A stretch of 64,000 nt of DNA, from the NCBI RefSeq assembly GCF_900099965.1, contig NZ_FNDJ01000007.1, forward strand, positions 218,995 through 282,994. Reading direction: 5' to 3'. Under the pieces are notes generated by a model. It was not told where the DNA came from, searched no databases, and saw only the letters and a list, made by a program, of their open reading frames with translations. The position numbers and the translations under genes are program-made. This stretch comes from Nonomuraea jiangxiensis. Its GTDB lineage: Bacteria; Actinomycetota; Actinomycetes; Streptosporangiales; Streptosporangiaceae. Below, piece by piece: positions 31,025 through 38,967 of this stretch. Within the stretch, counting starts at the first letter, position 1. Every line of letters begins with the position of its first letter.

Positions 31025-32008
31025 GTGGTTTGGGCACCTGGCATGGCGCGGGCGGCGCGCAAGATCGCCGCAGCGGCGGCGCTCGGAGGGGGCGGGCTGA
31101 CCGCCCTGGGAGCCACCGCGTACGGTCTGCTGGTCGCGGAGGGGCTACTCGCGCGCAGGGCGATCGGACGCCCCCACGGCATGGACGGCCCACCCTCGGA
31201 CGGTATGTACGGCGAGTTCCCCGGCACCCCGCTCAAACTGGCCATGCTGGGCGACTCCACCTCGGTCGGCCTCGGCCTGACCGACCACGGCGAGACCCCC
31301 GGCGTCCTGCTCGCGAAGGGCCTGGCCGAGGCCGCGGAACGCCCGGTGCACCTGCTGGTCGCCGGGAAGTCGGGCGCCTCGTCGGCCGAGCTGGCGGAGC
31401 AGGTGGACGCGGCCCTGATCATGATGCCGGACGTGGCGGTGATCTTCGTGGGCGCGAACGACATCATCACGCAGACGCCGCCCGCGTTCGCCGTACGCCA
31501 TCTGTCCAAGGCCGTGCGACGGTTGCGGGAGGCGGGGATCGAGGTGGTCGTGGGCACCTGCCCCGACCTCGGCACCGTACGGCCGATCGCGCAGCCGTTG
31601 CGCTGGGTGGCGCGGCGCTGGAGCCGTCAGCTGGCGGCGGCCCAGACGGTGGCCGTGGTGGACGCGGGCGGGCGGACGGTGGCGTTCGCCGACGTCCTGG
31701 GGCCGGAGTTCGCTACAAATCCGACAGAAATGTTCGGACCCGATCGTTTCCATCCATCTGCCCGAGGTTACGCGCAGGCCGCTCACGCGGTGCTACCGTC
31801 GGTGTGCGCTGCGTTGGGGCTGTGGCCTGAGCCGGAGCCCGCGCGCGAGGAAGCACTGCAACCGATCTACCTTGCGGCGGCCACGGCCGCGGAGGAGCCC
31901 GGCACCGAGGTCACCGCGACCCGGGTCGACGGGCGGGCGACGGGCCTTTACGGCAAGTGGGTGACGTTGTTCCGCCGACGGCTCGGCGCGACGGTCAACG
32001 ACGCCTGA
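31025..32008 (+). CDS. SGNH/GDSL hydrolase, membrane-anchored or secreted
   Basis: 327 aa. A hydrophobic N-terminal segment is at about 13-40, then an SGNH domain: nucleophile S78 in MLGDSTSVG, oxyanion Gly region KSGASS, N in FVGANDI, and the catalytic Asp/His in DRFHPSARGY. It is probably an esterase acting on lipid or cell-wall esters. The GTG at 31025 has AAGGAGG upstream. It is divergent from cbs with 115 bases between starts, and that gap contains AAGCT-tgatc-AGCTT (30921-30935), a possible operator. Confidence 0.93.
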   Translation: MVWAPGMARAARKIAAAAALGGGGLTALGATAYGLLVAEGLLARRAIGRPHGMDGPPSDGMYGEFPGTPLKLAMLGDSTSVGLGLTDHGETPGVLLAKGLAEAAERPVHLLVAGKSGASSAELAEQVDAALIMMPDVAVIFVGANDIITQTPPAFAVRHLSKAVRRLREAGIEVVVGTCPDLGTVRPIAQPLRWVARRWSRQLAAAQTVAVVDAGGRTVAFADVLGPEFATNPTEMFGPDRFHPSARGYAQAAHAVLPSVCAALGLWPEPEPAREEALQPIYLAAATAAEEPGTEVTATRVDGRATGLYGKWVTLFRRRLGATVNDA

Positions 32009-32076
32009 CTTCGGCCAGCACCGGTCACTCTGCGCGCCGAAGCCGCCACTCTTCGTCTCCTTGGAGTGGATTGCCC

Positions 32077-33420
32077 GTGCTGCGGCCCCGCTGGAAACCG
32101 TCCTTCGCTCTCGTAGGTGTCCTCGCCGCGACCGCCTGCTCCGGCAGCGACGCGGCCACCTCGAAGTTCCCCACCTGGGAGAACACCCAGGTCAACGCGG
32201 TCAGCCGGATGGCCGTCGCGGGCGGGGTCGTCGCCGTCACCTCCATGAAGTCCGACGGCACGCTCGAAACCGTCGCCATCGACCTGCGCGGCGGCCGGCG
32301 GCTGTGGGCGTACCCGGCCACGATGGCGGGGCGGCTGCCCGGCATGGGCGTCTCGGCGCCCGCGATCGTGGAGACCGGCAAGGGCTCGGGCGTCGTGGTC
32401 GCGCTCGACCCGGCCAAGAAGGGCCGCTGGAACGCCACCCTGATCGCCCGTGACGCCCACTCCGGGGCGCAGAAGTGGGCCAGACCGATGCATTCGACGT
32501 TCGGGCCGCAGCGCTGCGGGCCCTACATCTGCGTGTCCGAGCACACCGCGCTGGCCAAGGCCCGCATGGTGGTGCTGGAGCCGGACACCGGCAAGCAGCT
32601 GTGGATGCTGCCGGGCATCTCCGAGGTGGAGTGGTCGGATCCGCGCCGGGTCCTGCTCCTCAGACTGGCCGCCAACCCCACGATCGAGTCGTACGAGATC
32701 AAGACCGGCAAGCTCCAGTGGCAGCAGCCGATCGAGCAGGCGCTCGGGCCCGGGCTGGACATGTCGGGCGGCTGGGCCTTCGGCGCGACGGGCGACAACC
32801 TGGTCGGCTACGTCGCCCCTTACACGAACCCCCAGTCCAAGAAGCTCTCCACGTTCGGCCTCTTCTCCATCGAGATGGGCAGCGGGACGGTCAACTGGAT
32901 GCGGCCCTCGGTCGTACGGGTCTATCCGAGCGGCAACCCCGGCCACGCGCCTGTCGTGCGTCCGGTGGACCGTCAGGGCGCCTACGGCGGCTTCGCCCGG
33001 CTGGACCCGGAGAGCGGCCGGGTGCTCGGCCAGATCACCGCGTCCGACGTGCCAGGGTCCGGCTGGTGGCTGGCCTTCCCCGACCGCATGGACAAGCTGG
33101 GCTTCCTCCAGCACAACGCCCAGGGCACGGCCTTCGACCTGGCCTCCGGCAAGGCGGTGCCGGTTGAGGGGCAGCGCGGGTGGTCGTTCTGCATCACCGA
33201 CCCCAAGCCGCTGCCGCTGCGCGGGCAGGCCCCGGGCTTCTACCCGACGGCCGCGCTCTGCGAATACGACCTCGCCACCGGCAAGCGGGCCTCCGCCGCG
33301 ACGGCGCCACCGCCCTGGTTCACCGGCAGCCAGGACGGATGGCGGTTGTGGCGCGACGAGAAGGGGGCCATTCACGCCGTCAACGACCAGACGGCAACCG
33401 CGCCGGGCATGTACGGGTAG
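32077..33420 (+). CDS. PQQ-like beta-propeller lipoprotein
   Basis: 447 aa from GTG 32077; upstream in-frame starts exist. The N-terminus (LRPRWKPSFALVGVLAATACSGSD) is a signal peptide with a weak lipobox ending at the Cys. The rest is a series of beta-propeller blades with GxxLWxxP/GKLQWQQP-type turns, a bacterial PQQ-like WD40 fold that binds partners or scaffolds complexes. Enzymatic PQQ residues are not evident. It follows the SGNH gene by 68 bases and may be co-transcribed. Confidence 0.8.
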   Translation: MLRPRWKPSFALVGVLAATACSGSDAATSKFPTWENTQVNAVSRMAVAGGVVAVTSMKSDGTLETVAIDLRGGRRLWAYPATMAGRLPGMGVSAPAIVETGKGSGVVVALDPAKKGRWNATLIARDAHSGAQKWARPMHSTFGPQRCGPYICVSEHTALAKARMVVLEPDTGKQLWMLPGISEVEWSDPRRVLLLRLAANPTIESYEIKTGKLQWQQPIEQALGPGLDMSGGWAFGATGDNLVGYVAPYTNPQSKKLSTFGLFSIEMGSGTVNWMRPSVVRVYPSGNPGHAPVVRPVDRQGAYGGFARLDPESGRVLGQITASDVPGSGWWLAFPDRMDKLGFLQHNAQGTAFDLASGKAVPVEGQRGWSFCITDPKPLPLRGQAPGFYPTAALCEYDLATGKRASAATAPPPWFTGSQDGWRLWRDEKGAIHAVNDQTATAPGMYG

Positions 33421-33432
33421 AGGGGCTTGCGG

Positions 33433-33455
33433 GTAGAACTGGAATATAGTTCTAC
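33433..33455. promoter_or_regulatory. inverted repeat upstream of thiolase gene
   Basis: GTAGAACT-ggaatat-AGTTCTAC is a perfect 8-bp inverted repeat with a seven-base AT-rich centre that contains part of a TATAGT -10-like hexamer (33445-33450). It lies 26 bases before the thiolase ATG and looks like an operator for a TetR-type regulator of acyl-CoA genes. Confidence 0.55.
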
Positions 33456-33480
33456 TATTAGCGCCGACAAAGGAGGAGTC

Positions 33481-34698
33481 ATGCCCGAGGCAGTCATCGT
33501 CGCAACCGCGCGTTCCCCCATCGGACGAGCCTTCAAGGGATCGATGAAGGAGATCCGCCCTGACGACCTGACCGTGCAGATGATCCAGGCGGCGCTGGCC
33601 AAGGTGCCCCAGCTCGACCCCTCCTCGATCGAGGACATCATGCTGGGGTGCGGGCTGCCCGGAGGTGAGCAGGGCTTCAACATGGCGCGGGTGGTGGCGG
33701 TGATGCTCGGGCTCGACAACGTGCCCGGCACCACTGTGACGCGCTACTGCTCGTCGTCACTGCAGACCACGCGCATGGCCTTCCACGCCATCAAATCGGG
33801 CGAGGGGGACGTGTTCGTGTCGGCGGGGGTGGAGACCGTCTCCCGGTTCGCGAAGGGCAGCTCCGACTCGCTGCCTGACACGCACAACCCGATCTTCCTG
33901 GAGGCGCGGGACCGGACCAAGGAGTTCGGCGAGGGCGGCCACGTCTGGCACGACCCCCGCCAGGACGGGAACGTCCCCGACGTCTACATCGCCATGGGGC
34001 AGACCGCCGAGAACGTGGCCCAGCTCAAGGGGATCTCCCGGCAGGAGCAGGACGAGTTCGGGGTGCGCTCGCAGAACCTGGCCGAGAAGGCGCTGGCCGA
34101 CGGGTTCTGGCAGAAGGACATCACGCCGGCGACCATGCCGGACGGGACCGTGGTGAGCAAGGACGACGGGCCGCGGGCGGGGACCACGTACGAGAAGGTC
34201 GCCGGGCTGCAGCCGGTCTTCCGGCCGGACGGGACCGTCACGGCCGGCAACTGCTGCCCGCTCAACGACGGGGCGGCGGCCGTGATCGTGATGAGCGACG
34301 TCAAGGCGGCCGAACTCGGGATCACGCCGCTGGCCCGGATCGTGTCCACCGGGGTGAGCGGGCTGTCGCCCGAGATCATGGGGCTGGGGCCGGTGGAGGC
34401 CTCCCGGCAGGCGCTGTCCCGGGCGGGGATGGCGATCGACGACATCGACCTGGTGGAGATCAACGAGGCGTTCGCGGCCCAGGTCATCCCTTCCTACCGG
34501 GAGCTCGGGATCGAGCTGGACCGGCTCAACGTCAACGGCGGGGCGATCGCGGTGGGGCATCCGTTCGGGATGACGGGGGCACGCATCACGTCCACACTGA
34601 TCAACAGCCTGCAGCACCACGACAAGAGCATCGGCCTGGAAACCATGTGCGTCGGCGGCGGCCAGGGCATGGCCATGATCCTCGAACGCCTCGGCTGA
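33481..34698 (+). CDS. acetyl-CoA C-acyltransferase (thiolase)
   Basis: 405 aa from ATG 33481, with AAAGGAGGAG directly upstream. Thiolase family II enzyme: nucleophile C90 (TRYCSSSLQT), H360 (AIAVGHPFG) and acid/base C390 (ETMCVGGGQGM) are all present. It either cleaves 3-ketoacyl-CoA in beta-oxidation or condenses two acetyl-CoA. It stands alone with its own operator-like inverted repeat. The MITE-like element starts 15 bases after the stop codon. Confidence 0.96.
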   Translation: MPEAVIVATARSPIGRAFKGSMKEIRPDDLTVQMIQAALAKVPQLDPSSIEDIMLGCGLPGGEQGFNMARVVAVMLGLDNVPGTTVTRYCSSSLQTTRMAFHAIKSGEGDVFVSAGVETVSRFAKGSSDSLPDTHNPIFLEARDRTKEFGEGGHVWHDPRQDGNVPDVYIAMGQTAENVAQLKGISRQEQDEFGVRSQNLAEKALADGFWQKDITPATMPDGTVVSKDDGPRAGTTYEKVAGLQPVFRPDGTVTAGNCCPLNDGAAAVIVMSDVKAAELGITPLARIVSTGVSGLSPEIMGLGPVEASRQALSRAGMAIDDIDLVEINEAFAAQVIPSYRELGIELDRLNVNGGAIAVGHPFGMTGARITSTLINSLQHHDKSIGLETMCVGGGQGMAMILERLG

Positions 34699-34713
34699 TT
34701 TCATCTTCATCCG

Positions 34714-34834
34714 TTACGGCATGCCGTGGTCTGCCACCCGCCGCACATGGCTGAGGGCCTCCAGGGGAACGGCCGCTGACCGGGTGACGGTGGCTCGCCG
34801 TTACGCGAGCCATTGTTGCCCGGCTTCCGTGGCC
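34714..34834 (+). repeat. left terminal inverted repeat
   Basis: Begins TTACGGCATGCCGTGGTC and pairs with 35072-35192. Differences are scattered and increase toward the inner end. Confidence 0.85.
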
Positions 34835-35071
34835 CAACCCGACCGCCGCACACACAGCGCCACCCACCACGGCGCCCCCAAAGACGACCTTGGGACTCCG
34901 GAGCCAGGGCCCCCACGGCTCCGGGGTGCAGGGTCAAGGCTCCAGGAGCCCGAGAACTCAAGGCCCGCCACAGCGGCGGCACGCTGGCGGTGCGGTCGAA
35001 CGCGCATATCCCGGGTGAAGGGGTGGGTGGTAGCCGGGGAATCTCTACCCGTGGCCGTCCGGGCGAGGGTT

Positions 35072-35192
35072 GGCCATGGAGACCGGGCAACGGGGGCTCG
35101 CGTAGCGGCGGCCCGCCGTCATCCGGTCAGCGGCCGTTTCCCTGGAGGCCCTCAGCCCCGTGCGGCGGGTGGCCGACCACGGCATGCCGTAA
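35072..35192 (-). repeat. right terminal inverted repeat
   Basis: Read on the minus strand it begins TTACGGCATGCCGTGGTC, identical for the first 18 bases to the left arm. Confidence 0.85.
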
Positions 35193-35208
35193 CAGAGGAA
35201 TGTGTATT

Positions 35209-35616
35209 TCACCCGTGACGATCAGGACCCGCCTTGGTGGGGGTGATGCGGAGGATGACGCGGCGGTCGCGGATCATGGAGGCGCGGTAGTCGTCCCAGT
35301 CCGGGTGCTCGCCCGAGATGTCGCGGTAATACCGCACCAGCTGATCCATCGCCTCCGGCAGCGAGATGACCTCGGCCGTGCCGTCCACCTGGATCCAGTC
35401 GCCGTAGAAGGCGTCCGTGAACACGCACAGCGAGACGGCCGGGTCGCGGCGGACGTTGTGGGTCTTGGCCGCCGTTTCGCGGGTGCTGATGACGATCCGC
35501 CCGTCATCGACCCCCGCGACCACCGGCGACATCTGCGGGCGCCCGTCGCGATGCCTGGTCAGCAGGACGGCGCGGTGGCTGGTGCGGAGAAAGGCCAGTG
35601 CCTTGTCGAGATCCAT
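35209..35616 (-). CDS. PPOX-class F420-dependent oxidoreductase
   Basis: 135 aa from ATG 35616; an upstream in-frame start at 35649 is less likely. It is a split-barrel flavin-binding fold: LRTSHRAVLLTRHRDGRPQMSPV at the N-terminus, then TAAKTHNVRRDPAVSLCVF, then WIQVDGTAEVI, the standard order for TIGR03618-type F420-dependent enzymes. These reduce or oxidise small aromatic or tetrapyrrole substrates with F420. GAGGGG abuts the ATG. Its stop lies only 17 bases from the inverted-repeat element. Confidence 0.9.
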   Translation of the reverse strand: MDLDKALAFLRTSHRAVLLTRHRDGRPQMSPVVAGVDDGRIVISTRETAAKTHNVRRDPAVSLCVFTDAFYGDWIQVDGTAEVISLPEAMDQLVRYYRDISGEHPDWDDYRASMIRDRRVILRITPTKAGPDRHG

Positions 35617-35670
35617 CCCCTCATGATGCCGCGCCCGCACTTGGAGCACGGGCGCGGGGGATGGATGGGC

Positions 35671-35904
35671 CTAGATGAAGCCCATGCGGTTACGGCGGTG
35701 CCGCTCGTGCTCGTGCACGATCGCTGCGGCGTAGCCGTGGGTCAGCCCGTGCTCGTCGGCAAGCCAGTTGGCCCGCTCGTCGCACCTGAGGAAAGCCGGG
35801 CCGTTGTCGATGGCTTGGAACCACTCGGGGAGTTCGCGTCCCGTTATAGTTGGGACCCTTGCGATGAGCTTCGTCTGCGTCTCCGGTGAGTGGTTCAAGG
35901 ACAT
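35671..35904 (-). CDS. DUF4287 domain protein
   Basis: 77 aa from ATG 35904, with GGAGG five bases upstream. The family pattern TITGRELPEWFQAID, then LADEHGLTHGYAAAIVHEHERHR is intact. The function is unknown; such short proteins often accompany DUF1801 or stress genes. It is followed after 54 bases by the PPOX gene on the same strand. Confidence 0.88.
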   Translation of the reverse strand: MSLNHSPETQTKLIARVPTITGRELPEWFQAIDNGPAFLRCDERANWLADEHGLTHGYAAAIVHEHERHRRNRMGFI

Positions 35905-36022
35905 GGGCACCTCCGCGGATAAAGGTCCTTTGCTAGACACTGCAACACCCACGTCCAGATGGCAAGCCCCTAATCAGGCATCATTCGGTGACGGCACGTA
36001 GATTTTCGGTCGCAGACAGAGA

Positions 36023-36048
36023 GGGCCCCGCCGGGATCGGCGGAGCCC
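36023..36048 (-). terminator. hairpin after BI-1 gene
   Basis: GGGC-c-CCGCCG with CGGCGG-a-GCCC around a four-base loop, 25 bases beyond the stop and followed on the minus strand by a T-rich TCTCTGTCT. Confidence 0.65.
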
Positions 36049-36073
36049 ATGGAGATGACCGGCGGCTGAATGA

Positions 36074-36865
36074 TCAGTCGCTGCTGGTGAAATAGCTGAT
36101 GAAACGCAGCACCTCAAGGTAGATCCAGACGAGGCTCAGCGTCAGACCGAACGCGCACTGCCACGCGAACTTCTCCGGCGCCCCCTGCCGCACGCCCTGC
36201 TCGATCGAGTCGAAGTCGAGGAGCAGGAAGAAGCAGCCGACCAGGATCATGATGATGCTGAAGATCCAGCCGATCGGGCTGTCGGTGCGCAGGCCGAGCC
36301 CGCCGTCGTTGAACAGGCCCACGAGCATGTTGACGAGCAGCAGCCCGATCACCGAGATGGCGGCGGCGATGCCGTATTTCACGAGCTTCGGCGTGACGCG
36401 GATGATCCGCAACGAGTAGACGGTCAGCACGGCGCCGAAGGCGAATGCCGTGCCGAGCACCGCCTGGAGCACGATTCCGCTGACGGTTCCCTCGAAGACG
36501 GAGCTGATCTTCCCGAGGAAGACGCCCTCGAAGAGCGCGTAGCCCAGGATGAGCGCCGGGTTGGTGCTCTGGGTGAACGAGGCGATCAGGCCCAGGATCA
36601 GCGCGACGATCGCGGCGCCGATGGCGAACATGGGGGGGACGTCGAGGATCCATGCCCCGGCCGCCGCCACGACGAGCGTGCCGAGGGTGAGGAACCCGCG
36701 CACCACCACGTCGTCGAGCGTCATGGTCCGGTATGCGGGCCCGGTGGGGGGTGCGTACGACGGGGCGTCGTACATGTTCTGCAGCTGGGCGGGGGACGGG
36801 GCTGGCGCCGCCCAGCCACCGGCCTGCTGCCGCGACCTGCTGAATACGGGGTTCTTGCTCTCCAT
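36074..36865 (-). CDS. Bax inhibitor-1 / YccA family membrane protein
   Basis: 263 aa from ATG 36865, with AGGAGG upstream; the frame continues to 37069 without support. A Pro/Ala-rich cytosolic N-terminus of about 55 residues is followed by seven transmembrane helices. The family is linked to calcium leak and membrane stability. YccA-like actinobacterial members share the N-terminal extension and the motif LVGCFFLLLDFDSIE in the sixth helix. Confidence 0.93.
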   Translation of the reverse strand: MESKNPVFSRSRQQAGGWAAPAPSPAQLQNMYDAPSYAPPTGPAYRTMTLDDVVVRGFLTLGTLVVAAAGAWILDVPPMFAIGAAIVALILGLIASFTQSTNPALILGYALFEGVFLGKISSVFEGTVSGIVLQAVLGTAFAFGAVLTVYSLRIIRVTPKLVKYGIAAAISVIGLLLVNMLVGLFNDGGLGLRTDSPIGWIFSIIMILVGCFFLLLDFDSIEQGVRQGAPEKFAWQCAFGLTLSLVWIYLEVLRFISYFTSSD

Positions 36866-37327
36866 CGCTGCCTCCTGTGGCGCCGAGCCTACGGGGCCTG
36901 GCGGCACCTTGGTCAACTGACGCGTCAGATCGATGTTCATTCGGAACTTCGGCAGCGATCCCAACGAACGGGTGCGCCGTGGAGTTCCCAAGGTCATCCG
37001 ACCACGGCCGCGACCCCTCCGGCAGGCGCCCCGCCGGGGTTGCCCCACGGTTTCCCGGCCGCCGGCCACCGGTCACGAATAGGAGGTATGACTTCTGTAG
37101 TCGACCATTCACAGAATGGAAACTCCGAGAAGGCAGAAACGGGGCGGGTTGTCAATATGCGGGAGCGAGTTCGGCCACAAGAGGACAGGAGCGGTCCGTC
37201 CCCCGACATCGGGCCGGCGGCCCGTCGGTAACGACTCGATATCGGCCGTGAACAGGGGATGCGGACTCCGCCGGACGATCGCGGTAAATCTCCAGGTCAG
37301 TGACCTAAAGCCAATGAAGATGGCAAG
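36866..37327. other. intergenic region without a convincing gene
   Basis: This 462-base stretch separates the BI-1 start from the tRNA. A 47-codon frame on the plus strand (37088-37231, TSVVDHSQNGNSEKAETG) starts one base after AGGAGG, too close for a normal site, and matches nothing I know. A 13-bp palindrome AGGTCA-g-TGACCT sits at 37294-37306, 22 bases beyond the tRNA 3' end. Upstream sequence of BI-1 should hold its promoter, but I cannot place it. Confidence 0.4.
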
Positions 37328-37400
37328 TGCCCCCGGCGGGATTCGAACCCGCACGTCAACCCTTTTAAGGGGTTTGCCTCTGCCATTGGGCTACGGGGGC
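37328..37400 (-). tRNA. class-I-shaped tRNA with UAA anticodon (tRNA-Leu-like)
   Basis: 73 bases. The acceptor stem GCCCCCG/CGGGGGC and T-arm GCGGG-TTCGAAT-CCCGC pair perfectly. The anticodon arm AACCC-CTTAAAA-GGGTT gives anticodon TAA, with A37 as expected for N36=A. The D-stem has three pairs. The variable loop is only five bases (GACGT), whereas leucine tRNAs have a long variable arm. The discriminator is A and no CCA is encoded. It reads UUA by anticodon, but its class is wrong for a normal bldA-type tRNA. It lies 49 bases downstream of the deformylase-like gene on the same strand. Confidence 0.8.
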
Positions 37401-37449
37401 GCCGCAATCATACGAAACGGACCATGCTTCCGAGGAGCACAACTTCGCA

Positions 37450-37944
37450 TCAGGCGTCACAAGTGTGAAGTCTGCGGTGAAGAGATAGGGCTCCGGGGAC
37501 TCTGTCCAAGAAGAGTAGACCGTCCAGATGGTCCAGTTGGTGCTGAATGCAACGGGCTTCGAAGGCATCAGCCTCGATGGTGACGGGCTCGCCGCTGCCT
37601 GGCAAATGCCCATGTACGGTGATACGTGTGGCGCGGCGCACATCCGCCGTCAGCCCCGCGATCGACGCGCACCCCTCCCTGGCGTGGTCCCAGTGAGAGG
37701 CGGCCGCGAGGCGAGGATTGACCACGACGAGCTCTCCGGCCCATGACCGGCTCCTGGGGTGGCGCCGGGCGTCAAAGGCGATGAGACGCCAACTCAGGCC
37801 GATCTGGGGGGCGGCCAGCCCGGCCGTGGACGGCTCACTGCGCAGGGTCGCCAGGAGATCGGCGGCGGCGACCACGACCTCGGGGGCGGTCGGGTCCACC
37901 GGCTCGGCCACGACGGACAGCAGCCGGTGCGGCGCCCCCAGCAC
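37450..37944 (-). CDS. peptide deformylase-like protein with catalytic Glu replaced
   Basis: 164 aa from GTG 37944; the frame is open to 38349 but homology starts near residue 1 of this model. Deformylase motif 1 is present as GLAAPQIG, and motif 2 as EGCASI with the metal-binding cysteine. Motif 3 reads HQLDH instead of HExxH: both histidines remain, but the catalytic Glu is Gln (codon CAA). Deformylase removes the formyl group from nascent N-terminal Met; this copy is probably slow or inactive, perhaps regulatory or with altered activity. A functional paralogue should exist elsewhere. Confidence 0.85.
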   Translation of the reverse strand: MLGAPHRLLSVVAEPVDPTAPEVVVAAADLLATLRSEPSTAGLAAPQIGLSWRLIAFDARRHPRSRSWAGELVVVNPRLAAASHWDHAREGCASIAGLTADVRRATRITVHGHLPGSGEPVTIEADAFEARCIQHQLDHLDGLLFLDRVPGALSLHRRLHTCDA

Positions 37945-38375
37945 CTCACGCGGCGTCCCCCCAGCCGCCTCACCGGGCGTCCGCTCGGCATCCGCAGAGG
38001 AAGTCCCCCCGGGGTCCCGGCATCCATGAGGAGGCTCTCCCCCGGCGCTCTCCTGCCTTCCTGGCCGCTTCACCGAATGCCCGCAGGGTGAAGGCCCCGT
38101 TGTCGAGCTTCGAGGCGGACAGGCGGCGCGGAACGGTGGGTCATGAGGGTTCCCCGATTCTGTCGGTGACGTTCGGTAGCGTGCGCTGTCCACCGGCGAC
38201 CCGCCGACGGCGCCAGACGCACCCCAGAAGGAGAAGCAAGCCGGGTCGCGCCCGCACGGGAGGGCCCGCCGTGGGGTGGGCCGGCGACCCGTGAGCCTCA
38301 ACACGCCCTCCTCCTCGTGGGGTGAGTGTGGTCGGCATCCCTGGCCCATCCGTCCTGAGGCGGGGAGGGAGGATG
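37945..38375. other. intergenic region, no gene recognised
   Basis: 431 bases between the deformylase-like GTG and the stop of the ACT gene. The deformylase frame stays open through most of it (to 38349) but encodes Pro/Gly/Arg-rich sequence with no family match. CCGGCGACCCG occurs twice here. I see no clear promoter. Confidence 0.4.
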
Positions 38376-38888
38376 TCAGATCAGATCCGGTTCGACGGGG
38401 CGAAAGGTGATCTCGGAGTCGAGGCTGGCCCCGACGGCCGCCAACTGGCGCATGAGCGCCGCCACGTCCACCTCTTTCGGCAGCTCGACGTCGGCGATCA
38501 GCACGTACAGGCGGCCGGAGAGCCTGGTGCTCATGCCGGTGATGTTCCCGCCGTCGGCCGCGAGCACGGCGCTGACGGCGGAGACGATGCCGGGCCGGTC
38601 CGGGCCGTGCACGGTCAGCACGTAGCCCAGGCCGTCGCCCTCGTCGCAGAAGTGACGGCGGGCCTCGATGGCCGACGCGGTCACCACCAGGTCGGAGGCG
38701 CTCAGACGCTTCAGGAGCTCGGTGGAGTCCAGTTCGCCCGACACCAGCAACATCATCGCCACGTGGCCGCCGAGCAGCGTCATGGTCGAGTCCTGGATGT
38801 TCGCCCCGCAGTCGGCCAGCGAACCGGTGACCGCGGCGATCACACCGGGCCGGTCCACGCCGAGCACGGTCACCGCTGAGAGCCCCAC
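38376..38888 (-). CDS. double ACT domain protein (GcvR-like)
   Basis: 170 aa from GTG 38888, which has GGAAGGGG seven bases upstream. Two ACT domains, at about 4-75 (VTVLGVDRPGVIAAVTGSLADCGANI) and 88-160 (YVLTVHGPDRPGIVSAVSAVLAADGGNI; each quoted only to mark the DRPG turn), resemble the glycine cleavage repressor GcvR and other amino-acid-sensing proteins. No DNA-binding domain is present, so it may act by protein contact. It precedes no amino acid gene here. Confidence 0.92.
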   Translation of the reverse strand: MGLSAVTVLGVDRPGVIAAVTGSLADCGANIQDSTMTLLGGHVAMMLLVSGELDSTELLKRLSASDLVVTASAIEARRHFCDEGDGLGYVLTVHGPDRPGIVSAVSAVLAADGGNITGMSTRLSGRLYVLIADVELPKEVDVAALMRQLAAVGASLDSEITFRPVEPDLI

Positions 38889-38924
38889 CGTGGTTACCCC
38901 TTCCGCATGACGACCAGGAGCGCC

Positions 38925-38953
38925 GAAACGCCCCGGCGATGATCGCCGGGGCG
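38925..38953 (-). terminator. hairpin terminator of ndh
   Basis: CGCCCCGGCGAT and ATCGCCGGGGCG form a 12-bp perfect inverted repeat around one base, followed on the minus strand by TTTCGGC. It starts 14 bases after the ndh stop. Confidence 0.75.
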
Positions 38954-38967
38954 CTGCCGTGGCCGGG

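Larger units (their letters stand above)
34714..35192. mobile_element. MITE-like non-coding element with 121-bp terminal inverted repeats
   Basis: Bases 34714-34834 match the reverse complement of 35072-35192 over the full 121 bases with about 15 mismatches by hand count (about 88 percent) and no gaps. The outer ends are ACGGCATGCCGT palindromes preceded by TT. The 237-base centre has no convincing reading frame. No transposase gene lies inside and no clear target duplication is seen. A large structured RNA is an alternative. The element occupies the whole gap between the thiolase and PPOX genes, which are convergent. Confidence 0.7.

Noticed and set aside
34721-35218. Plus-strand frame across the inverted-repeat element, and its mirror at 34601-34870
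   Set aside because: Both encode the same Pro/Arg/Gly-rich string because the arms are inverted copies; the differences between the arms show no codon bias.
37328-37400. Ordinary bldA-type tRNA-Leu(UAA)
   Set aside because: The variable loop is five bases and the total length 73; a bldA-type tRNA has a long variable arm and about 87 bases.
37116-37583. Plus-strand frame containing GGIRTRTSTLLRGLPLPLGY
   Set aside because: That peptide is the translation of the tRNA antisense strand, a well-known annotation artefact.
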